A stretch of 64,000 bases of DNA from Mycobacterium kubicae (GTDB taxonomy: Bacteria; Actinomycetota; Actinomycetes; Mycobacteriales; Mycobacteriaceae): assembly GCF_015689175.1 (NCBI RefSeq), contig NZ_CP065047.1:3472001-3536000 (forward strand), read 5' to 3'. This document shows, one piece after another, positions 36,204 to 44,351 of this stretch (its first letter is position 1; every line of letters begins with the position of its first letter). The translations under genes were made by a program, and so were the position numbers. Under the pieces are notes generated by a model. That model had not been told where the DNA came from. It searched no databases and was given only the letters and a program-made list of their open reading frames with translations.

Positions 36204-37970
36204 ATGCACCAACACGTGATCGTCAGCGGTGACGACGCGCTGGCGACGACCATCATCGACGAATTGAAAAGGGCCGGCGCGACCGTTGCCAGATTGATCG
36301 GCCCAGAACTCGCGGGCACCCGAGTCAAAGCCGAACTAATCAGCGCGGGAATCGCTCATGCGGCGGCTATCGTGTGCGCCGGGAATGACGACGCGACCAA
36401 TCTCGAGGTCGCCTTGCTGGCCAGGAAGGCCAGTCGCACTATTCGAGTGGTGGCACGGTTGGCCAACGATGTGCTGCGCGAGGCGGTGGCCGTTGACGAC
36501 GGGCCGAGCGCGATCTTCAATGTCGCCGATCTTGCCGGCACGGCAGTCGTCGAGGCCTGCCTAGCCCGCACGACGCACCCTTTTCGCGCGGCCGGCATCG
36601 ACTTCGTCGTGTTCGGCGCCGAGGCGCCGCGCGATGCCACCCTGCGCGAGATCTACGGCAACTTGGCGCCCGTTGCGATCGTCCGCGAACAGGACAAATC
36701 CACGTCCGGCAAGGTGGTGCCCTGTCCGGGACGCGACGAGCAGGTCCGGGCCGGCGACTGGACTTCTATGATCGGCACCCCCGATGAGCTCACCGCCTGC
36801 GGCGTCAGGGTTCCGCGTGACTCGCGGACGCGCTCGCGGCAGTCCCGCCTGCGCCGGACCCTCGACGCAGCCCGGACGTTGCCGGCCGAAGTCAATCCGG
36901 CGTTCTATCCGGTGATCGGTGCATTGATGGTGTTGATCCTGGGATCTACGACGCTGCTGCACTACTCCTACCAGCACCCCGGGATGTCGTGGGTCGACGC
37001 CTTTTACTTCACCAACGAGACGATCACCACGACGGGATATGGCGACTTCAGCTTCGCTCAGCAACCTACTTGGCTGCGGCTATATGCAGCCATGTTGATG
37101 CTAGGCGGAGTTACCACCACCGCGCTGCTGGTCGCGTTCGTCGCTGATGTACTCCTGTCGCGTCGGTTCGTGTTCTCCTCCGGGCGTCCGCGCGCGCGTC
37201 ATCTACGAAACCACGTCATCGTCGTCGGGCTCAGCGCCCTGGGCACCCGGGTGGTCACCGATCTCACTAACGCCGGCTACGACGTCGCGGTGATCGAGCG
37301 GGACCAAAACAACCCGTATCTATCGACGGCGGCAGAACTCGACATACCGGTGATCTTCGGCGACGCCACACTACGTCCGACCCTGGAGGCGGCTCGCGTC
37401 GACAGAGCACGTGCGGTGGCGGTGTTGACCCGTGACGACATGATCAACATTGAGACCGGAATCATCCTTCGCGAAATGCTCGGTCCAGAGGTCAAATCGG
37501 CCGCCAACCGCCGAGGACGGGTTCCACTGGTGCTGCGCGTGTACGACCATGAGCTTGGCTCTGCGGTAGCCCAGCGATTCGGCTTTGAAAACGTGCGCTC
37601 CACAGTCGAACTCGCCGCGCCATGGTTCATCGGCGCGGCACTCGGGCTGCGTGTACTGGGCACCTTCTCGGTGGGAAATCGCTCGTTCATGGTGGGTGGA
37701 ATGCACGTCGGTGCGGGCAGTGAATTGGATGGGCTTCCGATGTTCGAAATGTCGACACAAACCCGTGTCATTGCTGTCACCCGCGAGGACGCGCCGGTTC
37801 AATTGCACCCGCGCCGGGATGCCCGACTCAGCGCCGGCGACACCGTCTTCCTCGTCGGGCCCTATCGGGAACTGCTTGCCACCCTGCGCAAGGGTCAGCC
37901 GCCCCGACAACCGGTTTTGCACCATGCGGGGGTTCTCGATGACGCAGAGGTGGAGTCGAAGGCTTCATAA
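36204..37970 (+). CDS. Potassium channel with two RCK/TrkA-N modules
   Basis: From ATG 36204 (RBS GGAAGGG) a 588-residue protein. Residues ~1-195 form an N-terminal RCK/TrkA-N-like module (HVIVSGDDALATTIIDEL, NLEVALLARK). Two membrane helices (PAFYPVIGALMVLILGSTTL; LRLYAAMLMLGGVTTTALLV) flank the pore helix and a selectivity filter TITTTGYGDF. A second TrkA-N domain follows (NHVIVVGLSALGTRVVTDLT, VIFGDATLRPTLEAARVDRA) and a TrkA-C-like end (GDTVFLVGPYRELLATL). It likely forms a nucleotide- or ligand-gated K+ channel. Divergent neighbours are KimA-like importers. Confidence 0.9.
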   Translation: MHQHVIVSGDDALATTIIDELKRAGATVARLIGPELAGTRVKAELISAGIAHAAAIVCAGNDDATNLEVALLARKASRTIRVVARLANDVLREAVAVDDGPSAIFNVADLAGTAVVEACLARTTHPFRAAGIDFVVFGAEAPRDATLREIYGNLAPVAIVREQDKSTSGKVVPCPGRDEQVRAGDWTSMIGTPDELTACGVRVPRDSRTRSRQSRLRRTLDAARTLPAEVNPAFYPVIGALMVLILGSTTLLHYSYQHPGMSWVDAFYFTNETITTTGYGDFSFAQQPTWLRLYAAMLMLGGVTTTALLVAFVADVLLSRRFVFSSGRPRARHLRNHVIVVGLSALGTRVVTDLTNAGYDVAVIERDQNNPYLSTAAELDIPVIFGDATLRPTLEAARVDRARAVAVLTRDDMINIETGIILREMLGPEVKSAANRRGRVPLVLRVYDHELGSAVAQRFGFENVRSTVELAAPWFIGAALGLRVLGTFSVGNRSFMVGGMHVGAGSELDGLPMFEMSTQTRVIAVTREDAPVQLHPRRDARLSAGDTVFLVGPYRELLATLRKGQPPRQPVLHHAGVLDDAEVESKAS

Positions 37971-38143
37971 GCGACGCACCGGTGCGCCAGCGGTGTATCC
38001 GGTACCGCGCGACCCGAAAAAACCCAACGTTGTGATGTTGTCGAGGGGGAACCTTTGTTATCTGTGGCTGTCGGATTGAGAGTTCACCACAGCGGCGATT
38101 CCCTGGGGGCGGCCGCGAGCCGAGGTATTGGTGTTTGCTGACA

Positions 38144-39481
38144 ATGGATTTCGCGTCACTACCGCCGGAGATCAACTCCGGTCGACTGTATACCGGTCCG
38201 GGGTCAGCCCCGATGCTTGCCGCCGCCGAAGCGTGGGAGCACTTGGCGGCAGAACTGTTTTCGACAGCCAGTTCTTACCGGTCAGTTATCGCCGGACTGA
38301 CCGCCGCCCCGTGGGTGGGTCCGTCATCGACGACCATGGCGGCCGCCGCGTCCTCCTATGCCGTCTGGATGAGTGACACCGCCATCCGGGTCGAGCAAAC
38401 CGCCAGCCAAGCCAGAGCCGCGGCGGCCGCCTACGAAACCGCTTTCGCGGCTACCGTGCCACCGGAGATCGTAGCGGCCAACCGCAGCCTGCTGTTGATG
38501 CTCGTCGCGACGAACCAGCTGGGCCAGAACACTCCAGCCATCGCCGCCACCGAGGCGCAATACGCCGAGATGTGGGCACAAGACGTTGGCGCCATGTTCG
38601 GGTACGCAGGCTCATCGGCGATGGCCACTCAGGTGACACCGTTCAATTCGCCAGTGCCGAACACCAATTCGGCCGGCTTGGCCAGTCAGGCAGCGGCTGT
38701 CGGTCAAGCGGGGCAAGCACCAGCAGGCATCGCGCAGAGCACCCTGTCGCAGATTGCCGAGGACTTCTCTGCGGTGCCGTCGGCGTTGAGCAATATGGTG
38801 TCCTTAGGGCCAATCGGTCCCCTGTCACCACTAGACATTCTGGATGTGGGTGCCGACTTGATCGCTTTCGGCATCGACGCGCCGGTCTCACCCATCGGTG
38901 CGGTATCCCTTCCGATCGACCTGGTCGGAGCCCAAACCGGTTTGCACACTGACGAGATCGTCAGTGGATGGCAAGAGTCCGGCGTGCTGCCCGAGGTGGG
39001 AGCCGCGTCGCCGACATCGACGGCCACGAACGTGGTGTCGAGAATGGTGACCGGAGCATACGGCGAAGGGAATCTGGTCGGCGGACTGTCGGTGCCCGCG
39101 ACCTGGACCGCCGCGACGCCCGCGGTGGTGCCGGTGGCGCTGCAACTGCCCGCCACCAATATTGGCGCTGAACAGTTGGCGGCGACAGCCGGTTCGGGTA
39201 CCACGTTGGGTGATATGGCATTGGCCGGCATGGCCGGGCGTGCGGTGGGTGACACGTTGGGCGTGCGTTCCCGGACCCCAGGCAAGGTGACACCCAAGGG
39301 TCATGCCAAGGTCGGAGCAGCGTCCTCGACGGCTGAGGAAAGCCCCGAGGTGGTGAGCGCCCCGCGCGCGGTAGTCACAGGAATCGCGGCGGAGATTCGC
39401 GAGTTCGCCGAACTGCGCGAGCAGGGACTGTTGACCGACGAACAATTCATCGAGCAACGCAATCGGCTGCTGGGGTTGTGA
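38144..39481 (+). CDS. PPE-SVP protein with C-terminal SHOCT segment
   Basis: From ATG 38144 a 445-residue protein. The PPE domain (residues 1-175) has MDFASLPPEINSGRLYTGPG, WVGPSS and EAQYAEMWAQDVGAMFGYAG. The SVP motif is GGLSVPATW near residue 310. The C-terminal ~30 residues read EIREFAELREQGLLTDEQFI, EQRNRLLGL, matching the SHOCT consensus (L--L---G-IT-EEF---K--LL). SHOCT segments are thought to mediate oligomerisation or partner contact. No PE gene is adjacent, so its PE partner is elsewhere. In-frame TTG 38135 is a possible alternative start. Confidence 0.92.
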   Translation: MDFASLPPEINSGRLYTGPGSAPMLAAAEAWEHLAAELFSTASSYRSVIAGLTAAPWVGPSSTTMAAAASSYAVWMSDTAIRVEQTASQARAAAAAYETAFAATVPPEIVAANRSLLLMLVATNQLGQNTPAIAATEAQYAEMWAQDVGAMFGYAGSSAMATQVTPFNSPVPNTNSAGLASQAAAVGQAGQAPAGIAQSTLSQIAEDFSAVPSALSNMVSLGPIGPLSPLDILDVGADLIAFGIDAPVSPIGAVSLPIDLVGAQTGLHTDEIVSGWQESGVLPEVGAASPTSTATNVVSRMVTGAYGEGNLVGGLSVPATWTAATPAVVPVALQLPATNIGAEQLAATAGSGTTLGDMALAGMAGRAVGDTLGVRSRTPGKVTPKGHAKVGAASSTAEESPEVVSAPRAVVTGIAAEIREFAELREQGLLTDEQFIEQRNRLLGL

Positions 39482-39675
39482 GGCGGCTCGGCCATCCGAA
39501 GCAGCCTTCCAATAGTTCTCTCAAAATTGTTGTCGCACAGCAGTTTTAATGGGACTGGTCAGTTCGCAACCACCGAGTTTGCTCAATCTCACCGTTTAGC
39601 GATCAGGAAATCGGGAAGCGGGTATTAGCAAGGGCAAAGTTTGATTAGCAAGCAAACGACGTATCGGAGGCGGCA

Positions 39676-40596
39676 GTGTCAACACAATCGGGACCCAAGG
39701 GTGGCTGGGGGCTTCAATTGCGAGCCGTTCAGCTCGTCGTTGCCGCGGCGACTAGGGTCGCGCGGCTAGTCCGTCGCACCATCGACCGCGGTGAGCAGGT
39801 CGTCGAGCAGATCGGGATCACGGACGGCCGATCGTCGTCGCCGCAGACGCCGGCGCTGCCCAGCGTTCCGGGCCCCACCGAGGCCAAGGAACCGTCAACC
39901 TCGGCCGCGGCCGGCACCCCGCAAGGCGCCGAGGGGATTGCGAACAGCCAGAAGTCAGTCAAGGCGGCACCCGCCACGAAGGCGCCAGCGAAGAAGGCGC
40001 CCGCCAGTAAGGCACCGTCAAAGCAGGCGGTGAAGAAGTCACCGGTGAAGACGCCGGCGAAGAAGGCAGCACCAGAAAAGGCAGCACCAGAAAAGGCAGC
40101 ACCAGAAAAGGCAGCACCAGAAAAGGCAGCACCAGAAAAGGCAGCACCAGAAAAGGCAGCACCAGAAAAGGCAGCACCGGAGAAGGCATTGCCGGAGAAG
40201 GCAGCGACCAAGAAGGCACCCGCCAAGAAGACGCCGGCGAAGAAGGCGACACCAGATAAGGCGCCCACCACCAAAGCCACACCAGAGAAGGCGCCCACCA
40301 AGAAGGCCACACCGGAAAAGGCGCCCGCCAAGAAAGCAACACCAGATAAGGCGCCCACCAAGAAGGCCCCAGCCAAGAAGACGCCGGCGAAGAAGGCGAC
40401 ACCAGACAAGGCGCCCACCACCAAAGCCACACCACAGAAGCAACCCGCCAAGAAGGCCTCTGCAAAGAAGGCCCCTGCAAAGAAGGCGCCGGCGACTACA
40501 TCCCCGCCGTCGTCAACTGCGAGTGGCTCGTCGGGCAGTAATCAGGTCAAGAAGTCGACTACCCCGCCGAGGAAAACCGCCGGCACCAGTAAGTAA
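39676..40596 (+). CDS. Histone H1-like lysine/alanine/proline-rich protein
   Basis: A 306-residue protein from GTG 39676 (RBS GGAGG). Residues 1-50 are amphipathic (LRAVQLVVAAATRVARLVRR). Residues ~95-300 are almost only Lys, Ala, Pro, Thr and Glu: AAPEK pentapeptides, then TPDKAPTTKATPEKAP-type units and KKAPAKK motifs, ending TPPRKTAGTSK. The composition resembles the H1-like tail of mycobacterial HupB, but no HU fold precedes it. It may bind DNA, RNA or polyanionic surfaces. Glu in the AAPEK block lowers the net charge of that part. Repeat length is likely variable between strains. Confidence 0.75.
   Translation: MSTQSGPKGGWGLQLRAVQLVVAAATRVARLVRRTIDRGEQVVEQIGITDGRSSSPQTPALPSVPGPTEAKEPSTSAAAGTPQGAEGIANSQKSVKAAPATKAPAKKAPASKAPSKQAVKKSPVKTPAKKAAPEKAAPEKAAPEKAAPEKAAPEKAAPEKAAPEKAAPEKALPEKAATKKAPAKKTPAKKATPDKAPTTKATPEKAPTKKATPEKAPAKKATPDKAPTKKAPAKKTPAKKATPDKAPTTKATPQKQPAKKASAKKAPAKKAPATTSPPSSTASGSSGSNQVKKSTTPPRKTAGTSK
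40066..40170 (+). repeat. 15-bp minisatellite, seven perfect units
   Basis: GCAGCACCAGAAAAG is repeated seven times without a mismatch (40066-40170), followed by two diverged units to 40200. It encodes Ala-Ala-Pro-Glu-Lys. Identical third positions indicate recent slippage expansion rather than selection on the protein. Confidence 0.97.
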
Positions 40597-40652
40597 GCGA
40601 AATGCGCTGCACCGCATACCCTTCGAGGGCTCTACTAGCCAGGCCCTGACTT

Positions 40653-40979
40653 TCAGAGTTCCGCGGTCTGCGGCGCGACGTCGATCGGTACCAGCTCGGT
40701 CAGTCCGCTCATCCTGAGGATGGACATCAACAGCGGGTGGGCGATGACATGAATGTGGTCGGCGCGCGCAAACAGGGCATTGATCGCCGCGCTATCGAGG
40801 TACTCCACAGCGCTCAGGTCGACGGTGAACCGGCCGCCGCTGTTCGTCGCATCGGTGGTGGCAGCACTCAGGGCCTGGTCGAAGGCGTCGATGTTGCTTA
40901 AATCGATTTCCCCTGCCGCAACGAGCACAACATTGCCGTCGTTGCAGCGAGCGGTGTCAAGGGTGAGCGACGTGGGCAT
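40653..40979 (-). CDS. STAS-domain anti-anti-sigma factor
   Basis: A 108-residue single-domain protein: DGNVVLVAAGEIDLSNIDAF, FTVDLSAVEYLDSAAINALF, ILRMSGLTELVPID. The segment SAVEYLDSAAI holds the regulatory serine (DSAA) phosphorylated in RsbV/SpoIIAA proteins. The ATG overlaps the stop of the phosphatase/kinase gene by ATGA, so it is the natural substrate of that protein's kinase and phosphatase domains. It would bind an anti-sigma factor when dephosphorylated. Confidence 0.9.
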   Translation of the reverse strand: MPTSLTLDTARCNDGNVVLVAAGEIDLSNIDAFDQALSAATTDATNSGGRFTVDLSAVEYLDSAAINALFARADHIHVIAHPLLMSILRMSGLTELVPIDVAPQTAEL

Positions 40980-43552
40980 CAGGTGATCCTCGCGGATAGG
41001 TGAACTGTTGTTCCGTCGGTGTCGGGGTGGATGGTGACGTCTTGCATGAGCCCCCGCATCAGGGTGATACCTCGACCGCGATGGGGGTAGGAAGCCGGCT
41101 GCGGTGTCTTCCACGTGCCGGTGTCCGTAATGGTCAATTGCACCCGGTCGTCCAGAGCCGTGGCGCCGAGGGTGATGGTGCCTCCGGGGCTGTGGCGGTG
41201 ACCGTGCTCGATGGCATTCGAGACGGCCTCTCCGGCGGCGATGAGCACATTCATTGTCTGATCCGGGTCCACCCGGGCCCGGGTCAACCAGCGGCGCAAG
41301 GCAGTGCGGGTGGGCGCGAGATGGTTCGGGTGTGCCGGAAAGGTGAGCTCCAGCGGGGCCGGATGGCGGTAGAGCAGAAGGACCACATCATCCTGGTAAC
41401 CGCCGCTTGGCGCCACAGCGGACATGACCTGATCTGCCAGATCGTCGAGGGCGGAGGTCCGGCCGTTCTGCACAACGGCGGCGACACGGGACATGCCGTG
41501 CTCCAGCGGAATCCGGCGGCGTTCCACCAGACCGTCGGTGTAGAGCGCGAGGGTCGCGCGCGCGGGCATCGCCGCGTGAGCTTCCGGGCGGGGCCAACCG
41601 GGTCGCATACCCAACGCAATGGTGTGCCCACCGTCGAGCTTGTGGGTGGTGCCATCCGGATTGACCAGCAGCGGCGGCGGGTGGCCGGCGCTGGAGTACA
41701 CCAATTCACCGGTATCGGGGTCGAGCACCACGCACACCGCCGTGGTGCACTGGGCACCGGGCAGCCGTGCCGCGAAGCGGTCCATCCCCGACAACGCAGC
41801 GCTTGGGCTCGGGTTGTCGAAGAGCAGCGCGCGACAAGCGCTGCGCACCTGCCCCATCACGGTGGCGGCGGCGAGGCCATGTCCCACACAGTCCCCGACG
41901 ATCAACGCGATGCGTCCGTCATCCAAGTCGACGATGTCGTACCAGTCCCCGCCCACCTCGAGCGGCGGGCTGGCGGCCTGGTAACGCACCGCGAAGCCGC
42001 TGGGCAGATGAGCGGGTCCCAGAATCGCATGCTGCAGCGCCAGGGCGGTCTCTCGCTGCTGATCAACTTGATGGACTCGCTGCAGGCCCTGGCCCAGGCG
42101 GCCGGCCAGCACGGTCAGCAGAGTTTGATCCTCCAGAGTGAACGCCCTCTGTTCGGTCAAATCGATCCAGACGACAAGCACACCCTCGGGATGCTGCAGC
42201 GCGATGCCCGCCGTCCCGAGCATCGACGTATTGGGGGTGAGCAACTCGCCATCACGCAACGCACTGAGGACCTGTCGGGTTTCGGGCGCCAGGTCGGTCC
42301 ACTGCGCGGGCTCACCGACTGATACAACTTCCGGCGCGCCGAAGACCGGGGCTCGGGTGGAGGGTTTGCGGGTCGGGAAGGTGACGGCCAGAACGCGGCG
42401 GGCCCGCCAGAGCCGACGCAACTCCTCAGCCGCGGCGTGCACCGCGTCATCCAGCGTCGCCGCTTGCGCGAGTTCCTGATTGAGCGCATGTTCACGGCCC
42501 GCCGCCAAGGCCAGCGCGATAGCAGCGTGTCGAGCGAAGTCGCTGACGAGTTCGAGGTAATCGTTGCCGAACGGCGGCTGCTGAGGGTGACGTGCGACGG
42601 CGATTACGCCAAGCACGGCCTGGTCGGCGACCAGCGGCATGACTATTGCCGAGCGCTCACCGACATCGGTGAACCCCTCGATCGGGTACTGAAAGGAATC
42701 GGTGATCAGCGGTTGACCACGGCGCGCCACGCCACCGGTGGTCGATCCGTCCATCGGGACTTGGCGACCGATTACTTCCGAGGCATAACGGCCCGCGGTG
42801 GCGGCTACGACCAGTGTGTCGACCTCATCGGCGGGCAGGTCCGGCTCCCTTGGCACCAGCAGGATCGCTTGTTCGGCACCGGCCAACTCGAGCGCCCGGT
42901 TGACGATGAGCTGCAGAGGCCCGGTTTGCGGGTCGCCCGACAGCAGCGCCGTGGTGATCTCACGACTGGCCTTCGTCCATTTCGCTGATTCTCGTTCTTG
43001 CTCGAACAAGCGGGCGTTGTCGATGGCTGCGGCCGCCGCCGTGGCCAAAGCCCGCACGGCGCTCTCCTGGGAATCGGTGAACACCAGCCCTGGCCGGTCG
43101 TCGGCCAGATAGAGGGTTCCGAAGTCGGCTGCTCGGACGGTGATTGGTATCCCGAGCAGCGCCCGCATCTGCGAGTGCTGCGCCTGTAGTCCTTCGGCCT
43201 GCAAGTATGCGGTCAGGTCATCGACTCGCAAACCGTCTCCGACCGGCAGAACGCCCAGCTGCTGTGCTGCGGCGTCGCCCATTCCCGCTTGCACGAAAGA
43301 CACCAGGCTCCCCTCAGACGCGCGGATGCCCAGCGCTCCGTAGCGGGCGCCGGTCAGCTCCATCGCCGCACTGACGATTCGATGCAACGTTACGTCCAGG
43401 TCGAGGTCGGAGCCGATTTCGACGATGACGCGCACCAGATCTTCCATCTGGTCGCGAGCAGCGACCAGTTCGTCGATCTGTTCGTGGATTCGGCTGACCA
43501 GCGAGCGCCTGCCCTGCCAGGTGAATGCGGATTCAACCCGGTCTTTGTCCAT
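40979..43552 (-). CDS. GAF-GAF-PP2C-HATPase regulator (RsbU/RsbW fusion)
   Basis: From ATG 43552 an 857-residue protein. Two GAF domains lie at ~25-185 (MELTGARYGALGIRASEG) and ~200-345 (SAIVMPLVADQAVLGVIAVA). A degenerate third sensory region follows (~350-475). The SpoIIE/PP2C phosphatase (~500-715) has LEVGGDWYDIVDLDDGRIAL, IVGDCVGHGLAAATVMG, SSAGHPPPLLVN, YTDGLVERR and GGYQDDVVLLLY. The C-terminal HATPase_c kinase (~725-857) has IAAGEAVSNAIEHGH, TDTGTWKTP and GRGITLMRGLM. It combines phosphatase and kinase on one chain, as in Mtb Rv1364c, with the STAS protein encoded separately next door. Confidence 0.93.
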   Translation of the reverse strand: MDKDRVESAFTWQGRRSLVSRIHEQIDELVAARDQMEDLVRVIVEIGSDLDLDVTLHRIVSAAMELTGARYGALGIRASEGSLVSFVQAGMGDAAAQQLGVLPVGDGLRVDDLTAYLQAEGLQAQHSQMRALLGIPITVRAADFGTLYLADDRPGLVFTDSQESAVRALATAAAAAIDNARLFEQERESAKWTKASREITTALLSGDPQTGPLQLIVNRALELAGAEQAILLVPREPDLPADEVDTLVVAATAGRYASEVIGRQVPMDGSTTGGVARRGQPLITDSFQYPIEGFTDVGERSAIVMPLVADQAVLGVIAVARHPQQPPFGNDYLELVSDFARHAAIALALAAGREHALNQELAQAATLDDAVHAAAEELRRLWRARRVLAVTFPTRKPSTRAPVFGAPEVVSVGEPAQWTDLAPETRQVLSALRDGELLTPNTSMLGTAGIALQHPEGVLVVWIDLTEQRAFTLEDQTLLTVLAGRLGQGLQRVHQVDQQRETALALQHAILGPAHLPSGFAVRYQAASPPLEVGGDWYDIVDLDDGRIALIVGDCVGHGLAAATVMGQVRSACRALLFDNPSPSAALSGMDRFAARLPGAQCTTAVCVVLDPDTGELVYSSAGHPPPLLVNPDGTTHKLDGGHTIALGMRPGWPRPEAHAAMPARATLALYTDGLVERRRIPLEHGMSRVAAVVQNGRTSALDDLADQVMSAVAPSGGYQDDVVLLLYRHPAPLELTFPAHPNHLAPTRTALRRWLTRARVDPDQTMNVLIAAGEAVSNAIEHGHRHSPGGTITLGATALDDRVQLTITDTGTWKTPQPASYPHRGRGITLMRGLMQDVTIHPDTDGTTVHLSARIT

Positions 43553-43756
43553 AGATGCAAACCTAATCGGTAGGGCCGGGGCTTCTTCCTCTAGACGCGC
43601 CGCACCCGTAGACCACTTTCGAGCCGACGGACGCGTCACCATTCGGCAACCACGCGCGCCGGCCACGGCATCATCGCCCGTACCCACGAATGCGGATTTG
43701 CAAACTTCTCGCGTAGGTCGCGGACCGTCGGACCGGACGAGTCGGCGGAATTTTAC

Positions 43757-43773
43757 TACTACCGCGCGTAGTA
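43757..43773. promoter_or_regulatory. Palindrome TACTACcgcgcGTAGTA just upstream of a broken hydroxylase
   Basis: The perfect 6-bp arms are separated by 5 bp and end 2 nt before the ATG at 43776. It looks like a repressor operator covering the start of a short-leader or leaderless transcript. No matching regulator gene is adjacent. Confidence 0.55.
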
Positions 43774-43775
43774 TC

Positions 43776-44340
43776 ATGGAGGTAGGTGTTGTCGGTGGCG
43801 GGATCGCCGGTCTGGCCGCGGCCCTGGCATTTCATCGGCTTGGACATCAAGTCTCTGTTGTCGAACGACCATCCGCCTTTACAGAGGTGGCCGGCATTTG
43901 GGGCCGCACAGCCGAATTCGGCGCGCTGCCGCTGCCCGGATAGGGCGTGTACGCCTACGGTGGCGCACAGTCCGGTCATCCGGACATGGACTTCTACCTC
44001 GACTTGCCCGCTCCCCTACCCGAACTCATCGCGGCCCGCGAGCCGAACCGAGTCATCATTCATGAACTACAAGAAATGCCTCCGGTGAGCAACCCGTTGC
44101 CGGGCCGCGTCGCTTTGATCGGCGATGCGGCGCATGCGTTGAGACCGACTTTCGGACAGGGCGCCGCTCTGGCACTCGAGGATGCTGGGACACTTGCCCG
44201 CCTAGGTCCGCATCGCTACGTCAAGGCGCGTCGCCGGCGTACCACCGACTACCCTGCGCGACAACACCTTACGCGCGATGCCCAATCGATTATTCAGTAC
44301 CGCGGCGGGACTTGCCAGCGCCTGGAAGCCGCCCTACGAG
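43776..44340 (+). pseudogene. FAD-dependent hydroxylase (PHBH type), internally deleted
   Basis: The N-terminus MEVGVVGGGIAGLAAALAFH is a complete GxGxxG FAD-binding motif. The frame ends at TAG near 43940. C-terminal fragments of the same family follow: GVYAYGGAQSGHPDMDFYLD and GRVALIGDAAHALRPTFGQG, AALALEDAGTLARL (GDAAH motif). About half of the ~390 residues are missing, and the last part is frameshifted. It is convergent with the EthA-like gene. Confidence 0.85.
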
Positions 44341-44351
44341 CACGACTACGG

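Noticed and set aside
39729..40451. Long minus-strand frame rich in Gly, Ala, Phe and Val opposite the lysine-rich gene
   Set aside because: It is the mirror image of the KKAP/PEK repeats (AGAFSGAAFSG pattern) and has no start context; a shadow of the repeat.
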